A stretch of 64,000 nucleotides of DNA from Carettochelys insculpta. Taxonomy: Eukaryota > Chordata > Testudines > Carettochelyidae. The stretch covers positions 239,800,501 to 239,864,500 of the forward strand of contig NC_134137.1 in NCBI RefSeq assembly GCF_033958435.1. Direction: 5' to 3'. Position numbers and translations under genes: made by a program. Below the pieces are notes generated by a model. That model did not search any database, was not told the DNA's origin, and worked only from the letters and a program-made list of their open reading frames with translations. Shown here in pieces: positions 47,076 to 59,445 of the stretch; position 1 is the first letter of the stretch, and each line of letters opens with the position of its first letter.

Positions 47076-48029
47076 ATATAGCCCAATGGGTCTCAGGTTA
47101 TTTTTCATGCTATGACATTTTCCCATATCCTGGCTCCCTTTTACCTTTGCCAAACCCAAGGCTAATGACCATATACCAAGAACATGCCTGCCATTTAGTT
47201 ATACAGGAATCTCAGCATCAACATGACCTGCCCCTCACAGCCTACCAGTGGCTGAAAACCACTGATCTAGCCCATTTTTTAAAGATATATCTTTGTAAAA
47301 TCACACTGAATATCTGTATTGCACTGATCTAAACTTTCTGCTGGAACATTATGTTCTCTGTAGCCTTCTAGTCTTCTCTACAGGCTTTCTAGTTACTTCA
47401 GTGTCACCTGTGCAGTTGGCCATCCCGGAGGGGCTGTTAGTGCTGCTCTTCTCAATGTCCCCATGGATTTAATTTATATATTAATTTCTGCTGCAAACAA
47501 AACCACTGATAATTAAAAACTGTTTTCAGGGACTGATTTACGAACAATCGAAGCTGGTGTTTGTTATCCCGCCCCATGCCTTTCTATGAGTATGTGACAA
47601 ACAAACCATAGAAAACTCTCTCTGCTAAACTCCATGGGTGGATGTTGTAGTTGGCGAATAGGTCATTTTGGGGCCTCTCTGCATTTTCTAAAAGTGGCTA
47701 TGTGGGAATAGATTTATTTTTATCACTAACCTAGCCAAGCATATTGAGTTTGTATGTTCATACAAAGATGTTAGTGGAGGTGGTCAGTCGTGTTAGAAAA
47801 TTGGGTTCCAGCCCCAAGTTAGCCAGAAAGAACCTTGCATTACTGCAGGTTTCTGAATTCTGAGTAGACTAGGTATTCTCTAATCCTCTCCCCACAAAAA
47901 GGTAGGTGTATGAAAGGATGGAACAAATTGAATAGAGATGGTCCACAGAAATTATTACATAGACCCGTTTCTAGATATAGCAATGACCATTCATTTTCAG
48001 GAATGGTGATTAGAAAATTAAATTCACAT

Positions 48030-48469
48030 GCTATGTCTACACAACAGTTTTGTGGATGAAACCAGGATTTTGTCAACAAAATTCATGGTGTGTCTACACA
48101 TAAAATGCATTTTGTCAACTGTCTCTCAACAAATCATGGCACTTCTGCTGACCGCATTCTGTCTCTTAGCAATGAGGAATAATGCCTTTGTTGATAGTTT
48201 CTGTTGACAAAAATGCCATGTAGATGTTCCAGGGAAACCTCTGTCAACAGACAGGGCTTCTGGTTTACCAGGCAGCCCTATTTGCTGAGCTTCTGGTTAG
48301 CCATTCTGTCGGGAGAGCAGCCAGGCAGTCTGGTCGCTAGCTGTTGATAGAGCAGATTGCTCTTCTGATTCACTTTTGTGTGTGGACATGATCTGTTGAC
48401 AGATGTTTTGCCAGAAGATCTGTTCCAACAGTAACTTGTGTTGACACATCACTGTAATATAGACGTAGC
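48030..48469. mobile_element. DNA transposon of the TGTTGACA subfamily, TSD CAT
   Basis: GCTATGTCTACACAAC pairs with the right end AATATAGACGTAGC. CAT at 48027-48029 and 48470-48472. The interior is filled with TTGTCAAC, CTGTTGACA and CTGTCAACAGA words in both orientations. Confidence 0.8.
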
Positions 48470-49135
48470 CATACTATAAAATGCATGCATTTACTGCACT
48501 GATATGCATAACATATAATATTTAAAGGTTAATGGAACTGGGCGATATAGTTAGATTCTGGGTTTATTCATTTTTCTTGCTAGTATATGTAGTTTTATGA
48601 TTTTTCTTCTAAATACCTGTCCTATTTTCTTCCTTGTAGGGGTCAGAGAGGACTACAGTCCTTGTAAGATAAGATGGGATATGAGTGATGAGCTTTAGTT
48701 TCTAATTAGTATTTAGATTATTGATGTAATACTTATTTACACACATCTATCACCATCAAGGTAATTTGTTATTTTCTTGAGTGCTTTGCTCCCAGTTTTC
48801 TAGGTGTGGAGTCAGAATCCTCAAAAGAAAGCCATATTAAACTCTTCCAGTCTGTGTTCTAATTATATATTCATGCACCTTTTAAAATAATTGCGGCCAG
48901 ACATTGAGCTGATGGCATTTTGTTTCCATCCTCTTTCACTCCAGATCCTTTCCCTTATTGAGGCTTGTCAGAGATGTTGAGAGATGTTATCAATCCTTTG
49001 GCTGTTTTTTAACCCCACTTTTCTGAGTTCACCACATGCACATTTAAATGCAACATAAAGGATGATATAGTCAAGTCAACTAATGAAAGCCCAGAATGTT
49101 AATTTCTACTGACAGCTCTACTGATGAAGTTTTTG

Positions 49136-49220
49136 GTTTTTGGCTTTTTGTTTTCTTTTGGTGGGGGGGTTGGTTGTTTTTTGTTTGTTTATTTGGGTTT
49201 TTTTGGGATGGGGGGTAAGG
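49136..49220 (+). repeat. T/G-rich low-complexity tract
   Basis: Runs of T interrupted by GG and G7 (GGTGGGGGGGTTGGTTG). No other content. Confidence 0.8.
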
Positions 49221-49359
49221 ATGTTAGGCACAAATGCATATGACAACTGACCAAACCTAGTGGATGCAGAAAGTGAAGGAGATAATTAGAGGCCTAATCA
49301 GGATGATCTTCTATTAACACACAGAATGAGAGTTAACAACACAGCATCTACATCCAGCT

Positions 49360-49560
49360 CCACTACAGACTTCCTATGTGACCTGCTTGGATGTATCATT
49401 TATGATCTGATTTTTAAGAGCTGTTGGATACTCACTCACTACTCCAGTTGCCTGAAATCAGGTCATTTACCCCAATCCCCTACTTCTCAGTTTCCCTTCT
49501 GTAAAATGAGAAAATATTTAGCACTTACTTCATAACACCTGTGTAAATGCTAATTATTTT
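49360..49560 (+). repeat. MIR-like SINE
   Basis: CTATGTGACCTGCTTGG, then CTCAGTTTCCCTTCTGTAAA and ATGAGAAAATATTTAGCACT, follow the MIR sense order, with about 65 bases of unrelated sequence between. Confidence 0.5.
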
Positions 49561-50536
49561 TATTAATATTCACAAGCCAGTTTCTTAGTTCCTGCCTCAA
49601 TTGTTTCCAAATCCTTTTGAAATAACTTTGATCCACATTTATAAAGGCTCTGCATAATGCTTATGTCAGAAGAAAATTTGCCCTGCTTTATTTAGCATGA
49701 GCGCACACACACACCATATTAGAGAGCAACCGGCCATATTTTAATTACTCTATAATTATAAGTGAGAATCAACAGGAATGAAAAGTTGAAATGTTCAACT
49801 CTGAAAACACAGGCACTTATCTTGGCTAATTTGTTGTTATTATTAATAGTCAAATTATTCATATTGACTAAGACGCTTGGTGGGTTCTCACTGTGTTCAG
49901 TGTTGTACAAAGACAAAACAAAGAGACACACACTGTCTCAAAGATGTTACAGGAGAATAAAAAAGACAAACAGATGAACACAGGATGATGAGAAACTACA
50001 AAGAAACAATGAGACAGTATTGGTCAGCATGACAGGCAGTGGCCTCAGCACACCATCAGCCTTATGGTTGTCAGGTTTTTAGTAGAACTTACCTCAAAGG
50101 ACAGTTTTCTGGAGAGATTTGAAGAAGGATAATGAGCTGGCTTTGAAAATTGCTATGGGGAATACCACTCAAATGTGAGTGACAGCATAGGAAAAAGCAA
50201 GTTGTTCATTAAAAATCAGGTAGCGAAAACATTCATTTCACAAAAGCTAAACAGACAGCAGACTGCAACATCAGCTCATTGCTAATCTGGGCTATGTCAG
50301 AAGCGGTGACCTAGTTTTTAGGTGGAACTGAATATTTAGATTGTATCCTTTTTGGGGTAGAACCTTTATTTTATATTTGGACATCAATGTAATACAAATA
50401 ATCTATAGTGAGGACTGACAGAAGTATATTTTTATTTTTAAATAATTTGGCAGATCAGATCAATTTTATTATTTTTTACAAGTCTCAAAATTATGGGAGA
50501 ATCAGGCAATAATTATTTAAGGGCAGTAGGCACAAA

Positions 50537-50903
50537 GTCTACATCTACACTTACATTCCTCTTTTCAAATAGGAAGGCAAATGAGGGAAATTGAAAACGC
50601 AAATGAAGCACTGATTGACATATCTCACACTTCATTTGCATAATTTCTTTTCGAAAGAGATTCTTGCAAAAGAAAAAAAAGCCGTGTAGACATGACTCTC
50701 TAGAAAATAAACTCTTTCAAAAACAGGGTTTATTTTCAAAAGAGCTACATCTCAACTGCTTTTTTTCTTTTGAAAAAATCTCTTTCGAAAAGATATTACA
50801 CAATTGAAGTGTGAGATATGTAAATCCACACCTCATATACATTTTTCAATTTCCTTCATTTGCATTCCTCTTTTGAAAGAGAAATGCAAGTGTAGACATA
50901 GCC
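50537..50903. mobile_element. Hairpin DNA transposon, TSD AAA
   Basis: GTCTACATCTACACTTACAT pairs with GCAAGTGTAGACATAGCC. AAA at 50534-50536 and 50904-50906. Same subfamily as 44003 but more decayed. Confidence 0.83.
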
Positions 50904-52157
50904 AAAATGAACAGGTTGAATATTTAAAACTGGCAAAAAAGTTTGACCCATGAATCAAAATATTCACAGTACATATCTTTGCATGAAATTCTAACATGTT
51001 CTTGATACATTTTCCTTATTTTGCTTATTAAAAATGGAAATAGACTTACATTGGCTTTTGTGTGGTTAAACTTAAGTTTTAATAGTGCTTAACAATATTT
51101 ACCAACAAAAATCTGTTCCTTTCAAGTCTGTCTATAGTATTGTATGCTTTTCATTATTTTACTATGCCTCTAACTTGTCCAGGCCAACCAGTGAGCTCAA
51201 GAGACCAAGGTTGAAAATTATTTTACTAGGGTGAAATCCTGACCCCATTGAACTCAATGGCAAAACTCCCACTGACTTCAGTAGGTCCAGGATTTCAACC
51301 TTGACGTGTGAATGGAGTTCAGATTAAATGACCTATCAGCTGTTGTTCCATCCCAAGTTCCATTGGAATAAGGCTGTGTATGAGTCATCTGAAAATCCTT
51401 CCTAAAACAGGATGGAATTTACCCTTAAGTAGCTTGTCATCCTGTTGCTATTTCCCCCATTGACTCCTATCCACTTGAGAAAGCCCTTCCCCATTTGTTC
51501 ACATTTAGTTTTAATAGAGCCAGTTCCTATATTCAGTCCTACACAAGTGACATACAAAGGCAAAACATGTTTAGACAATGAATATTTCTGCAAGTAGACA
51601 TGTTGGAAGGTAAGACTCAAATATTAATATTATGATAACAGCAAGAGGCCCCAACGGTACTATTGTCCATCACGCCATTCTGAGTGTTACACAAACAGAG
51701 ACAGCTATAGTACCTGCCCCCCAAAACCCACAGAGGATCTAATATTTGACTCAATCGGAAGTACTTTACTCTGCAAATAGTTCAGTTGGTTTGGGTAGGG
51801 TATAGTATGGACATGAACAGCAAAGGTAATTGATTGGTCAAAGGTAAACAATCAATCAAGATCGACTATTGGTCATGTTCACTCAAAGAAGGACTATATG
51901 AAGGACTAGTTGGGGAGGACTTTATTGAATCAGATTGCGCACGGATGATGTTACCTCGAATAGTAACAAAATGTTTGCATTTTAATTGCCAAGCTCAGAA
52001 AACAGTCGCATATTAAAATGAACAGCAAAATCAGATCCAAAGTTAATTTCCTTACTGTCTGAGAAACACACTGAATCTGCCACTTTGTATGTTCCTGTAC
52101 CTTAAATCAACATATATTTTACAGCAAATATAAGAGTAATAATGGGGTACCCGCTAA

Positions 52158-52839
52158 GGCTACGTCTACACGTGCAGCCAACATCGAAATAGTCTATTTC
52201 GATGAATAACGTCTACACGTCCTCCAGGGCCAGCAACGTCGATGTTCAACTTCAACGTTGCTCAGCCCAACATCGAAATAGGCGCAGAGAAGGAATGTCT
52301 ACACGTCAAAGTAGCACACATCGAAATAGGGATGCCAGGCACAGCTGCAGACAGGGTCACAGGGCGGACTCAACAGCAAGCCGCTCTCTTAAAGGGCCCC
52401 TCCCAGACACAGTTGCACTAAACAACACAAGATACACAGAGCTGACAACTGGTTGCAGACCCTGTGCCTGCAGCATAGATCCCCAGCTGCCGCAGAAGCA
52501 GCCAGAAGCCCTGGGCTAAGGGCTGCTGCCCACGGTGACCATAGAGCCCCGCAGGGGCTGGAGAGAGAGCATCTCTCAACCCCCCAGCTGATGGCCGCCA
52601 TGGAGGACCCAGCAATTTCGACGTTGCGGGACGCGGATCGTCTACACGGTCCCTACTTCGACGTTGAACGTCGAAGTAGGGCGCTATTCCTATCTCCTCA
52701 TGAGGTTAGCGACTTCGACGTCTCACCGCCTAACGTCGAAGTTAACTTCGAAATAGCGCCTGACGCGTGTAGCCGCGACGGGCGCTATTTCGAAGTTGGT
52801 GCCGCTACTTCGAAGTAGCGTGCACGTGTAGACGCAGCT
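52158..52839. mobile_element. Second copy of the cored hairpin transposon (682 bp), TSD TAA
   Basis: TIR GGCTACGTCTACACGTG pairs with CACGTGTAGACGCAGCT. TAA occurs at 52155-52157 and 52840-52842. It is opposite in orientation to the copy at 5268. The shared core can be read as a 105-codon frame (52202-52519) and a 121-codon frame (52453-52818), each with an equally long, closely similar counterpart in the other copy. Confidence 0.87.
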
Positions 52840-55135
52840 TAAGGGTTTTATATTTCAAAAGAGATTAAAGGGACTTTCTTGGCACCTTTTATAATCCATC
52901 TTCATAAATTAGAAGGAAAGAGAATTATTTTAACTCTTCCTTACTGAACGCTCATCTACATACCTTTATATAGAGTTGGTTTAAATTCTCATATTGCAAT
53001 CTTTTTTTAAATATGAAAAATGGTTTTGGTTGAAAAGTGTTTTAGTTTTGAAATAAGAGATTTTTGTTGGGAATGGGCAATTCAGTTTATGAAAACTAAC
53101 TCTATTTTTGAAAATAAAAACCATCTTCGAAAACTGAAAAAAACCCATATTTTAATCAAAACAAAAAAATCCCTAACAAAACATTTTCAAAACTTCAAAT
53201 GAACATTTTAGAAAATTTCCTGTGAAAATGATTGGCATTTCCAATCAACGAAGGACTGGCATGTCCAGCAGCCTCTGAAGAGGTCCCATCACCACTACAC
53301 AATGTGCAGCTATGGTGGAAGCAACAAATGACAGATTTGTCAACATCTTTGGGGTGTTGAGCAGATCTCAATAGAGACGTGAACCCACCTCCTTTCCCCC
53401 TGGCCATCACACAGTCCAGTGACAATGACAGTAAGCACTTTGAAGGGGAAGCAACACTAGGAAATTTATATATGGTGCTCTCAGAATAACTGGTCCACTA
53501 GACACTTCACAATCAACCCCTTTTCACTCTCATCCCATCTACCGCAGCAGATTCCTGCCCACTTTCCTGAAGCATACTCAACCTCTGATGCTTAAGTCCT
53601 TGGTCTAGATGCATCTGCCTGTCATTCACTACCTCACTGATTTCTGAGGGAGATACAGAAATAGGGGCCATGCGTGATTGCATCCCTTTCAGTATCACAC
53701 AACGTGTGCTCAGTATTCATTAAGAAGGTGGGTGGCATACATGAGTCAACAGTAGTGAGAAGATCTCTGCATTAATAAGAGGAGAAGAGATACTGCAAAG
53801 CTGGAGTGGCAGGCAACAAGATGAACAGCCATGGATCACCGCAATCAAATGTCTCCTACTTCAAGCTTATAACAATCAAATGTGTCCTACTTCAAGCTTG
53901 CAAAGGATCCTCTTCTTCCTAAGCCATTCTCTCCTACTGCACACAGCAATGTCTTTCCATCAAATGAGTTCCTCCCACAGTGACTTGCTTCACCCATTCC
54001 ATCCCTCCTTTAATACGTGTCCCTCTCCCCAACACCCCCCTCCAAAAAATGATGATTCTGTGCCTTTCCTCAAATTGGAGGCAATTAGCACTTGAAAGTT
54101 CCTAAAAGAGAATGAGGCTCTCTTGGTATGTCTGTTCTCTATGAGTGGAGCTGTTTATAAGTCTGGGTTCTTTATTATAAAAAAACAAAAAACAAAAAAC
54201 AAACAAACAATTCCTCATTCAATTTCATGTCCCAAGGCTGGATCATTATTTGAACAGCCAGCTTATCAGATGCCTACTTTATCCAGTTATTTATCATTAG
54301 ATACAAAGTAAATGTGAAAGCCATATTAAGATGCCAAGCTGAAACATTGGAAGAATGCATTTTTCCAGATGAAAGCATTTGTTTAAATAGAAAACATTTG
54401 ATATTCCAATCTCTAGAAGAAGAAAATTGTGGAAAGAAAATAAAAAGGGAAACTAGATTTTAAAATTCACATTATATTCTTCCTTGGTCTAACAATTAAA
54501 CTCCTGGCACTTAAAATCATTTAGCCCACAAGAAGCAATGTCTATGTGAACTCTAGTCAGCTGTGAGGTGAGTGGACCAACTAATTAAATGTTCAAGATA
54601 CTGAGATAGGTTCATGTAGGTTAATGATGTGCAGAGTAATTACAAGGCAAGGTTAACAGAGATCATAGATTAAGCTACTTTTCAGGTCAAAGTGCATATT
54701 GTTTCCCATGTGCCGACAAGGTATCATTAAAAAACCATCAGGTGAACTAAAAGCTGTGAGCCTTAGCAGGTGTATCCTAAGTAAATGGGGTACTCAGAGG
54801 GCTTCCAAGGAATACATCCATTCATGTAGGTATTTGCCTAGTTTTACAACAGGATACTGAAAAAGCAGTATCTTCCAAATGATTTATTTTATAATGATAT
54901 GATAAAAATCAGAAAGCCAGCAATTTCTTAGTGGGTGTGCTGTGATGCTTTTGTATTTCTATGTCTGATTTTGTAAGCAAGTACTTTGTAAGTGAAGTGA
55001 AACCTGGGTTTATGAAAGACAATTCAGACACCTTTCAGGAGTACTCTAGTCTGGAAATGCTGAGAGACAGTGCCCTAAAGCACGGATACGATGTTCTTTC
55101 TCTACAGACGATGGTTTAACTTCTTGGCTTCATCT

Positions 55136-55426
55136 ACCCTGTGCCCGAAACTTGAAGTAAGATACACAGTTTGTGCTAATTGTGTATCTTATTTCGAAAT
55201 AAGCATTTCAGCATGTGGCACTATCTATGCAGCACCAAATGTCAAAATACTGTGCTATTTCAAGGCATCCCTTCCTCCTTCTGCAATGAGTGTAGAGGGA
55301 TGCTGAAATAGCACACCTGATATTTCAAAAAAATGTTTTGAAATAATGGGCCTAGTTCATAGATGCAGAGTAGCTATTTCAGGATCCCAAAGTATCCAAA
55401 AGTAGCTATGCAGTGTAGATGAAGCC
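55136..55426. mobile_element. DNA transposon (291 bp), TSD CTT
   Basis: GGCTTCATCTACCCTGTGC pairs with GCAGTGTAGATGAAGCC. CTT at 55133-55135 and 55427-55429. TATTTCGAAATAAG-type words inside. Confidence 0.8.
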
Positions 55427-56145
55427 CTTATGCAGGACGGTAGGAGTGAGGTGGCTGTAGGATGGCATACTCCTATGGAATCTGCCTCTAAACCCATTGT
55501 ATCCAGCCTCAGGCAGGCATCCCCATTGAAAGGGATGTCCATCATTAGTATTCACCCAACATAGGGGTTCTTCTCCTATTTGCCTCCCCTACTGTTAATA
55601 TATCAGAGAACAACTGATATTGCTGATAGGGAGTGTCCTCAGCCAGGATGCCACACAATGCAGGCCAATCTGTGACTGAGATTTTTCCACCTCGGCACCT
55701 CTTTCAGTCTACATATGTTAGAAGACCATGAGCACTTCTCTTACTCAAAGGTGGGAGCAGTCATGCACAGTAGCAGTAGTAAGGTTGAAAGGTATGGTTT
55801 AAGCCGTACGTACAGACAACACTCTGAGAGTTTTGGATTAGCCACATATTAGGACCTAGCCAAACACTCTAAAGAAGCAGGGAGGTTAGGAGAGTGAAAC
55901 ATAGATCCAGGAAGCCAAATATTCAAGAAAGTCTAACAATTAATAATGCCATAAGTAAAAGATCCCTTCACCCAGACAGAAGTGAGGAAAGGAGAAAAAA
56001 ATAATCCCAACTACACACCACCTGAATCAGACCACATGACAAATTCCTGCATTAAAACCCAGCGCAAAGAGAGCATGTGGGATAGTAGATCTCTTCCATC
56101 TTAGATTTCTCCTGACTTTATGGCACTCACACATCATTGTACCTT

Positions 56146-56570
56146 ATAGACTACCAGATTTATTTGGGCATACATTTTTGTGGGTAAAACACTCTTCATG
56201 CACCTGACAAGGTGATTTTTACCCATGAAAGCCTATGCCCAAATAAATCTGTTAGGCTGGGACTACACTGTAGCCCGAGCTTGAAATAAGATATGCAATT
56301 TGAGGAGCGCAAATTGTGTAACTTATTTTGAACTTCCTTATTTCAAACCTAGTGCAGGCTACACTGCACCAGGGTTTGAAATAAGTGGCTACTGTGAGCT
56401 TCCCAATAACTCAGCTATTTCAACCAGTGTTTGGCTGTGTAGTTTCTATTTCAGGATACAAAAATATCCCAAAATAAAAATGATGGTGTAGCCTTGGCCT
56501 TAGTCTTTAAGGTGTCACAAGACTCCTTGATATTTTTGAAGATGCAAACTAACATGGCTACCCCCCCCCC
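56146..56570. mobile_element. Palindromic PLE-like element interrupted by a DNA transposon
   Basis: The left part (GACTACCAGATTTATTTGGG) is the complement of the sequence at 56240 onward (GCCCAAATAAATCTGTTA). The right end has GTCTTTAAGGTGTCACAAG and AACTAACATGGCTACC. A DNA element (56255-56499) sits between TCTGTTA and TTAGTCTTT. A C-rich homopolymer with two Gs lies at about 56561-56578. Confidence 0.7.
56255..56499. mobile_element. DNA transposon nested in a PLE-like element, TSD TTA
   Basis: GGCTGGGACTACACTG pairs with the right end GTGTAGCCTTGGCC. TTA at 56252-56254 and 56500-56502. Related to 16321 and 55136. Confidence 0.85.
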
Positions 56571-56879
56571 CCGCCCCCGTGAGACTTGCCTCTGAATTAA
56601 GTGAGAAATATTTTTGTAGCAACCTCCTTTCATATAACACAAATAAGGCTTATGGGCATTTTTCCACCATCAAAGTTTGGAAAGCTGTGTTGAACAGCTC
56701 TACCTAGCAGCAATTTGTTAATGTTTGTCTGTGCTTTGGTTTTCTCTTGTCTAAAATGGGGAGAATGATGTTGAATTTCCTTGTAAAAGAGTTTGCTTTG
56801 CTTTGAAATCTATGGCTACAAAGCACTCAGTATCATTACTGTTATTACTCAGTATATTGGTCAAAACTGTTCATTGAGT

Positions 56880-57120
56880 CCAGAACCCGAAGGTACCCTA
56901 GCAATAATCTAGTCTGACTGCCTGTACACCAGTGTCAGGGGCGGGTTTGTGGTACGAAGAGTGCTTTGTACTTAAAAAAAAAAATCTGCAGTCCACACTT
57001 ACACAAAAGCACCCCACCCCCACAGAAATTCCTGTGTGCAGGCCAGACACAGGCCACAGAACTCCCCTAAATAATTCCTACTGAAGATCTTTCAGAAAAA
57101 TACTCAGTCCTGACTCAAAC
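56880..57120 (-). repeat. CR1 LINE fragment, antisense, with an A-rich interruption
   Basis: AATAATCTAGTCTGACTGCC and CAGGCCACAGAACTCCCC, then AATAATTCCTACTGAAGATC, are CR1-like. A segment with an A11 tract at about 56970-57030 interrupts the usual order. Confidence 0.6.
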
Positions 57121-57194
57121 ATATTTGGTGAAAAAGTGGTTTGGTGCCACTTTGAGCTGGCATGTTGTGGTCTGTGGGAAACTTGTTTCTGATT

Positions 57195-57547
57195 CAGAGG
57201 GGTAGCCGTGTTAGTCTGGATCTGTAACAGCAACGAAGGGTCCTGTGGCACCTTACAGACTAACACAAAAGTTTTGAGCATGAGCTTTCGTGAGCACAGA
57301 CTCACTTCATCAGATGCTGGTCTTGGAAATCTGCGGGGCCAGGTATAAATAAGCCAGAGCAAGGGTGGGGATAACAAGGTTAGCTCAGTCAGCAAGGGTG
57401 AGGCTTACTACCAGCAGTTGATCTAGAGGTGTGAATACCAAGGGAGGGGAAGCTGCTTCTGTATTTAGCCAGCCATTCGCAGTCTTTGTTTAAGCCAGAG
57501 CTCAACCTTTTCTGTTAGTCTATAGGGTGCCACAGGACTCTTCGTTG
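57195..57547. mobile_element. PLE-end element of a second subfamily, 12-bp TSD
   Basis: The flanks TTGTTTCTGATT occur at 57183-57194 and 57548-57559. The left end has CAGAGGGGTAGCCGTGTTAG and the tail GAGCTTTCGTGAGCACAGAC in reverse. The right end has GTTAGTCTATAGGGTGCCAC. The middle is non-coding. Confidence 0.8.
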
Positions 57548-57599
57548 TTGTTTCTGATTATGAGGCTTGGAAAAGTCCCCCCAAATGCCCCCAAGAGAA

Positions 57600-58475
57600 C
57601 CTGTTTCAATACAGAAATACTCCCTCCAACTGTACTCCCCTAATTGTTACTTATCAGCCCTCAAGGTGCCCCATATTAGATATCATCATACCACAATCCA
57701 TATTCAATGTGGAAACTGTCCTGAAAAAAAACTATCCCTGAATACTGTCTTCTGGCCTTCAAATAATCCCAACCTCTCAAAGTTTACCAAAGACCCAAAC
57801 ACACAAACTCAAAGCAATACCCAGTTAGGACAAAAGATGCAAAACTGCAGACATATCTCTACTGTTACAATGATCAATGGCCCTCAGAACACCTTTCAAG
57901 ATCCGTAGGTCCTACACATGCCTATCACAACATGCATAATACCCCATTCCATGCACTGAAAGTTCCAATACCAACCGTGAATGGTGGTGAAACCAATCAC
58001 TAAATTCTCAGATGAATGGACATAGGAAAATGAGAAAAAACAAAAACATCATATCACCTGTGATCACTCTATATCTTCCCTACCAGTCCTCATCCTCAGA
58101 AGAAACCTGCACAATATTTTCAATGGAATAGTCTGAGAACTTAAAGTCACAGCTTTGCTAGATACTAACAACCATGGAGAAGGACAGTGGATTTATGGCT
58201 TACTGCAACAATCTGATACCTACCCTCCCCCAATAGCAACCTGCCTTTCTTCCCTATGAGTGGAAGGGTGTGAGCAGGCTACTTTACCTTGAATGATCCC
58301 GTGAAATACATTTTAACTACTTGAGTTAAAAATCAGTTGAAATCTTGAATTTAGCAGTGAGCTAGTTTCCCAGCCCTGAAGAAGAGCTCTGTGTGAGCTT
58401 GAAAGCCAGTCTATCTCATGAAAAGAAGTTGGCCTCATAGAAGATATTATCTCACCCAACTTCTCTTTCTATTAT
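57600..58475 (+). mobile_element. Degraded 3' part of a second PLE family
   Basis: Decayed coding sequence contains PQNTFQDP, then CCTACACATGCCTATCACAA, then ACCTGTGATCACTCTATATC, then ACTAACAACCATGGAG, followed by the terminal tail CCTGAAGAAGAGCTCTGTGT at 58373. From knowledge of turtle repeats this order is the 3' half of a GIY-YIG PLE family different from the one at 31.5 kb. Several stops and indels are present. The 113-codon open frame at 57567-57908 is part of it. Confidence 0.55.
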
Positions 58476-59242
58476 GAAAGTGCAGATAGCTATGAAAAAT
58501 ATATATATTCAAAAGAATCTCGCTGACCAAATATGAATAGACTCCAGACTCACAAATCCAGAAAAAGAAAAGGGAAAAAGCCACACAGCCCACAGGAGAC
58601 ATAATATACCTTGTAAGTTTGTATGTTTTTGTAATTACTTTAGAATATAATTAGATTTTAAAAGGAATATATTAAAATAAAGAAAAATGCAGATAACTAA
58701 TAACAATGATGAATCAGTTTTAAGGAGAAAAAGGTACAATTAAATGTAGAAGTATTACAAGTAAATATTTTCACTACAAAAAGAAAACAAGGCTTAATTA
58801 CCACAATTTGAGCCCCCCACCAATTTAATGTTAAAGTAGTTAGTAACATTTCTATACACATTTCTGGTCAATAACACTTGAAATATAATAAATCAAATAA
58901 ACCAGCTCAAATCAACACAATTTTAGGAAAAGCATAACCAGTCCTTTTTCCCCATTTTCAGCATGTACATCTTCTGAAACATATTTAACAAACCTTTCCT
59001 TGGCTGGCCAGTGGAATTTGAAACAAGGATATTTAGTACCAAAGCACAGACCTAAAAAATTAGCTCTGTTAGCTTGCTCAGAAATAGTTTGTTACCTGGG
59101 TGTGGACTAGAGACCTGACACAAACACAATGCACACTTTAACCCTAGTGAATCTATGACAATTTTCTAACAATGAAAGAAAAGTGGTCACAGGGCAATTT
59201 TCATAACTTAATTAGAAGTCAAAGTGCAGTATACCAGGATAA

Positions 59243-59445
59243 GGGTACATCTACACAGAACTAGGTGATGAGAGTCCCAGCTCAGGTAGACAACTTGGAA
59301 GAACAGGCTGCACATCAGGCTTGCTGCCCTAACACCCACCTTGGGGAACAGGCAGGAATGCACTGCTGCCCACTGTGCCACGGCCATACTGGTACTTTTA
59401 ACATGGCTGGGATTCACTCCTCTCAGCTCTTGGATAGACATACCC
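59243..59445. mobile_element. Short DNA transposon remnant
   Basis: GGGTACATCTACACAGAAC pairs with GATAGACATACCC. Flanks TAA and CTA match at two of three bases. Confidence 0.5.
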
